Below, piece after piece: positions 13,151 to 13,675 of a stretch of DNA of 13,675 nucleotides; the stretch's first letter is position 1; each line of letters begins with the position of its first letter. The position numbers and the translations under genes were made by a program. Origin of the DNA: CAIVAT01 sp964387205 (GTDB lineage: Bacteria > Bacteroidota > Bacteroidia > Bacteroidales > FEN-979); assembly GCA_964387205.1 (NCBI GenBank), contig CAYLVY010000097.1:1-13675 (forward strand). The letters are read 5' to 3'. Under the pieces are notes generated by a model that had not been told where the DNA came from, ran no database searches, and saw only the letters and a list, made by a program, of their open reading frames with translations.

Positions 13151-13675
13151 ATGGCCTTGTTGTCAACACCAGAAAATAAGGAGTTCCTGATTGAAAAAGT
13201 ACTGAAGAACTATTCGGGAATATTCGATAAGACAATTTCCGACCAACTCGGCATGATCCGTCGTGATAAAACCGATCATCCTGTCATTTTCATCGGGATG
13301 GGGTCATGCGGGCTTGTTGCCGGCGCAGGAAAAACCCGGGAAGCGGTATTGGATTACCTGGACAAATTCGGGGTCGATGCTGAGGTGGTGCAGGTGGGCT
13401 GTATAGGTTTATGCAGCGAAGAACCTCTGATGGACGTACAATTACCGGGAAAAACCAGGATTGTATTCCGCCATGCCACGGCCGACAGGGTGGATGACCT
13501 TCTCCATTCCGTGTTCCACTACCAGCCTTCGGCCGATGATGTACTATGCCAATATCGCCATCCTGCACAGGAGGTGTGGACCAACATTCCTCCCCTGAAC
13601 CAGTTGCCGTTTTTCATGCACCAGCACCGGATCATTCTGCGCCATACCAGAATAATTTCACCTGTACTGATCTGT
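13151..13675 (+). CDS. nuoF: NuoF/HydB-type flavoprotein subunit, N-terminal part, runs off the window
   Basis: An open frame of 175 codons starts at the ATG 1 bp after the nuoE stop codon and continues past the window end. Residues about 43-123 form a thioredoxin-like [2Fe-2S] domain (VIFIGMGSCGLVAGAG with C53; VGCIGLC with C84 and C88; EEPLMDVQLPG), the N-terminal extension typical of HydB/HndC rather than of complex I NuoF. Residues from about 140 (WTNIPPLNQLPFF...RIILRH) match the lead-in to the FMN/NADH-binding NuoF core, which lies outside. HydB carries FMN and is the NAD(H) site of bifurcating hydrogenases. The tight spacing implies co-transcription and likely translational coupling with nuoE. 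Only three cysteines are seen in the [2Fe-2S] domain region. Confidence 0.87.
   Translation, partial: MALLSTPENKEFLIEKVLKNYSGIFDKTISDQLGMIRRDKTDHPVIFIGMGSCGLVAGAGKTREAVLDYLDKFGVDAEVVQVGCIGLCSEEPLMDVQLPGKTRIVFRHATADRVDDLLHSVFHYQPSADDVLCQYRHPAQEVWTNIPPLNQLPFFMHQHRIILRHTRIISPVLIC

Overview
The window looks like a chromosomal segment from an anaerobic member of the Bacteroidota, probably an uncultured Bacteroidales-like lineage. The evidence is the repeated -7 promoter box TANNTTTG in front of most genes, the general lack of Shine-Dalgarno sequences, the rpsU-xerC-hpf-tRNA-Thr gene order, a secreted S9 dipeptidyl peptidase, and a secreted protein with the N-terminal module common in Bacteroidota surface proteins. 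This assignment rests on pattern recognition; no database search was run.

Layout. Positions 1-1806 (minus strand) hold a translation and housekeeping block: the promoter of rpsU, then rpsU (bS21), xerC, hpf, and the 5' part of a tRNA-Thr cut by the window edge and served by its own near-consensus promoter. Positions 1872-4118 (minus) hold a DPP-IV-type serine peptidase. A divergent tRNA-Val(GAC) with promoter and Rho-independent terminator follows at 4134-4320. Positions 4321-4790 are gene-free and hold two kinds of palindromic repeat debris. Positions 4791-7626 (plus) hold a two-gene unit: a beta-CASP metallo-beta-lactamase nuclease and pyruvate kinase. Positions 7657-9340 (minus) hold ppnP (nucleoside phosphorylase) and a secreted SGNH-like protein.

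Positions 9414-13675 are the most interesting part, a putative redox or H2-sensing locus. On the minus strand a multidomain iron-sulfur protein (2x[4Fe-4S] ferredoxin, [FeFe]-hydrogenase-like H-cluster domain, extra [4Fe-4S] domain, coiled coil, PAS) is followed after 27 bp by a SpoIIE-family PP2C phosphatase with an uncharacterised C-terminal domain. Diverging from it on the plus strand is a nuoE/hydC gene, then after 1 bp a nuoF/hydB gene that runs off the window. A catalytic [FeFe] subunit (hydA) would be expected just beyond the edge. The hydrogenase-like sensor keeps three H-cluster cysteines but lacks the fourth [4Fe-4S] ligand, the proton-transfer cysteine and the usual L2 lysine. It is therefore more likely a sensor, possibly without a complete H-cluster, than a catalyst. 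The shared divergent promoter region carries repeated TTCAC half-sites and a larger palindrome, which are candidate operators linking the sensor and the bifurcating-type enzyme.
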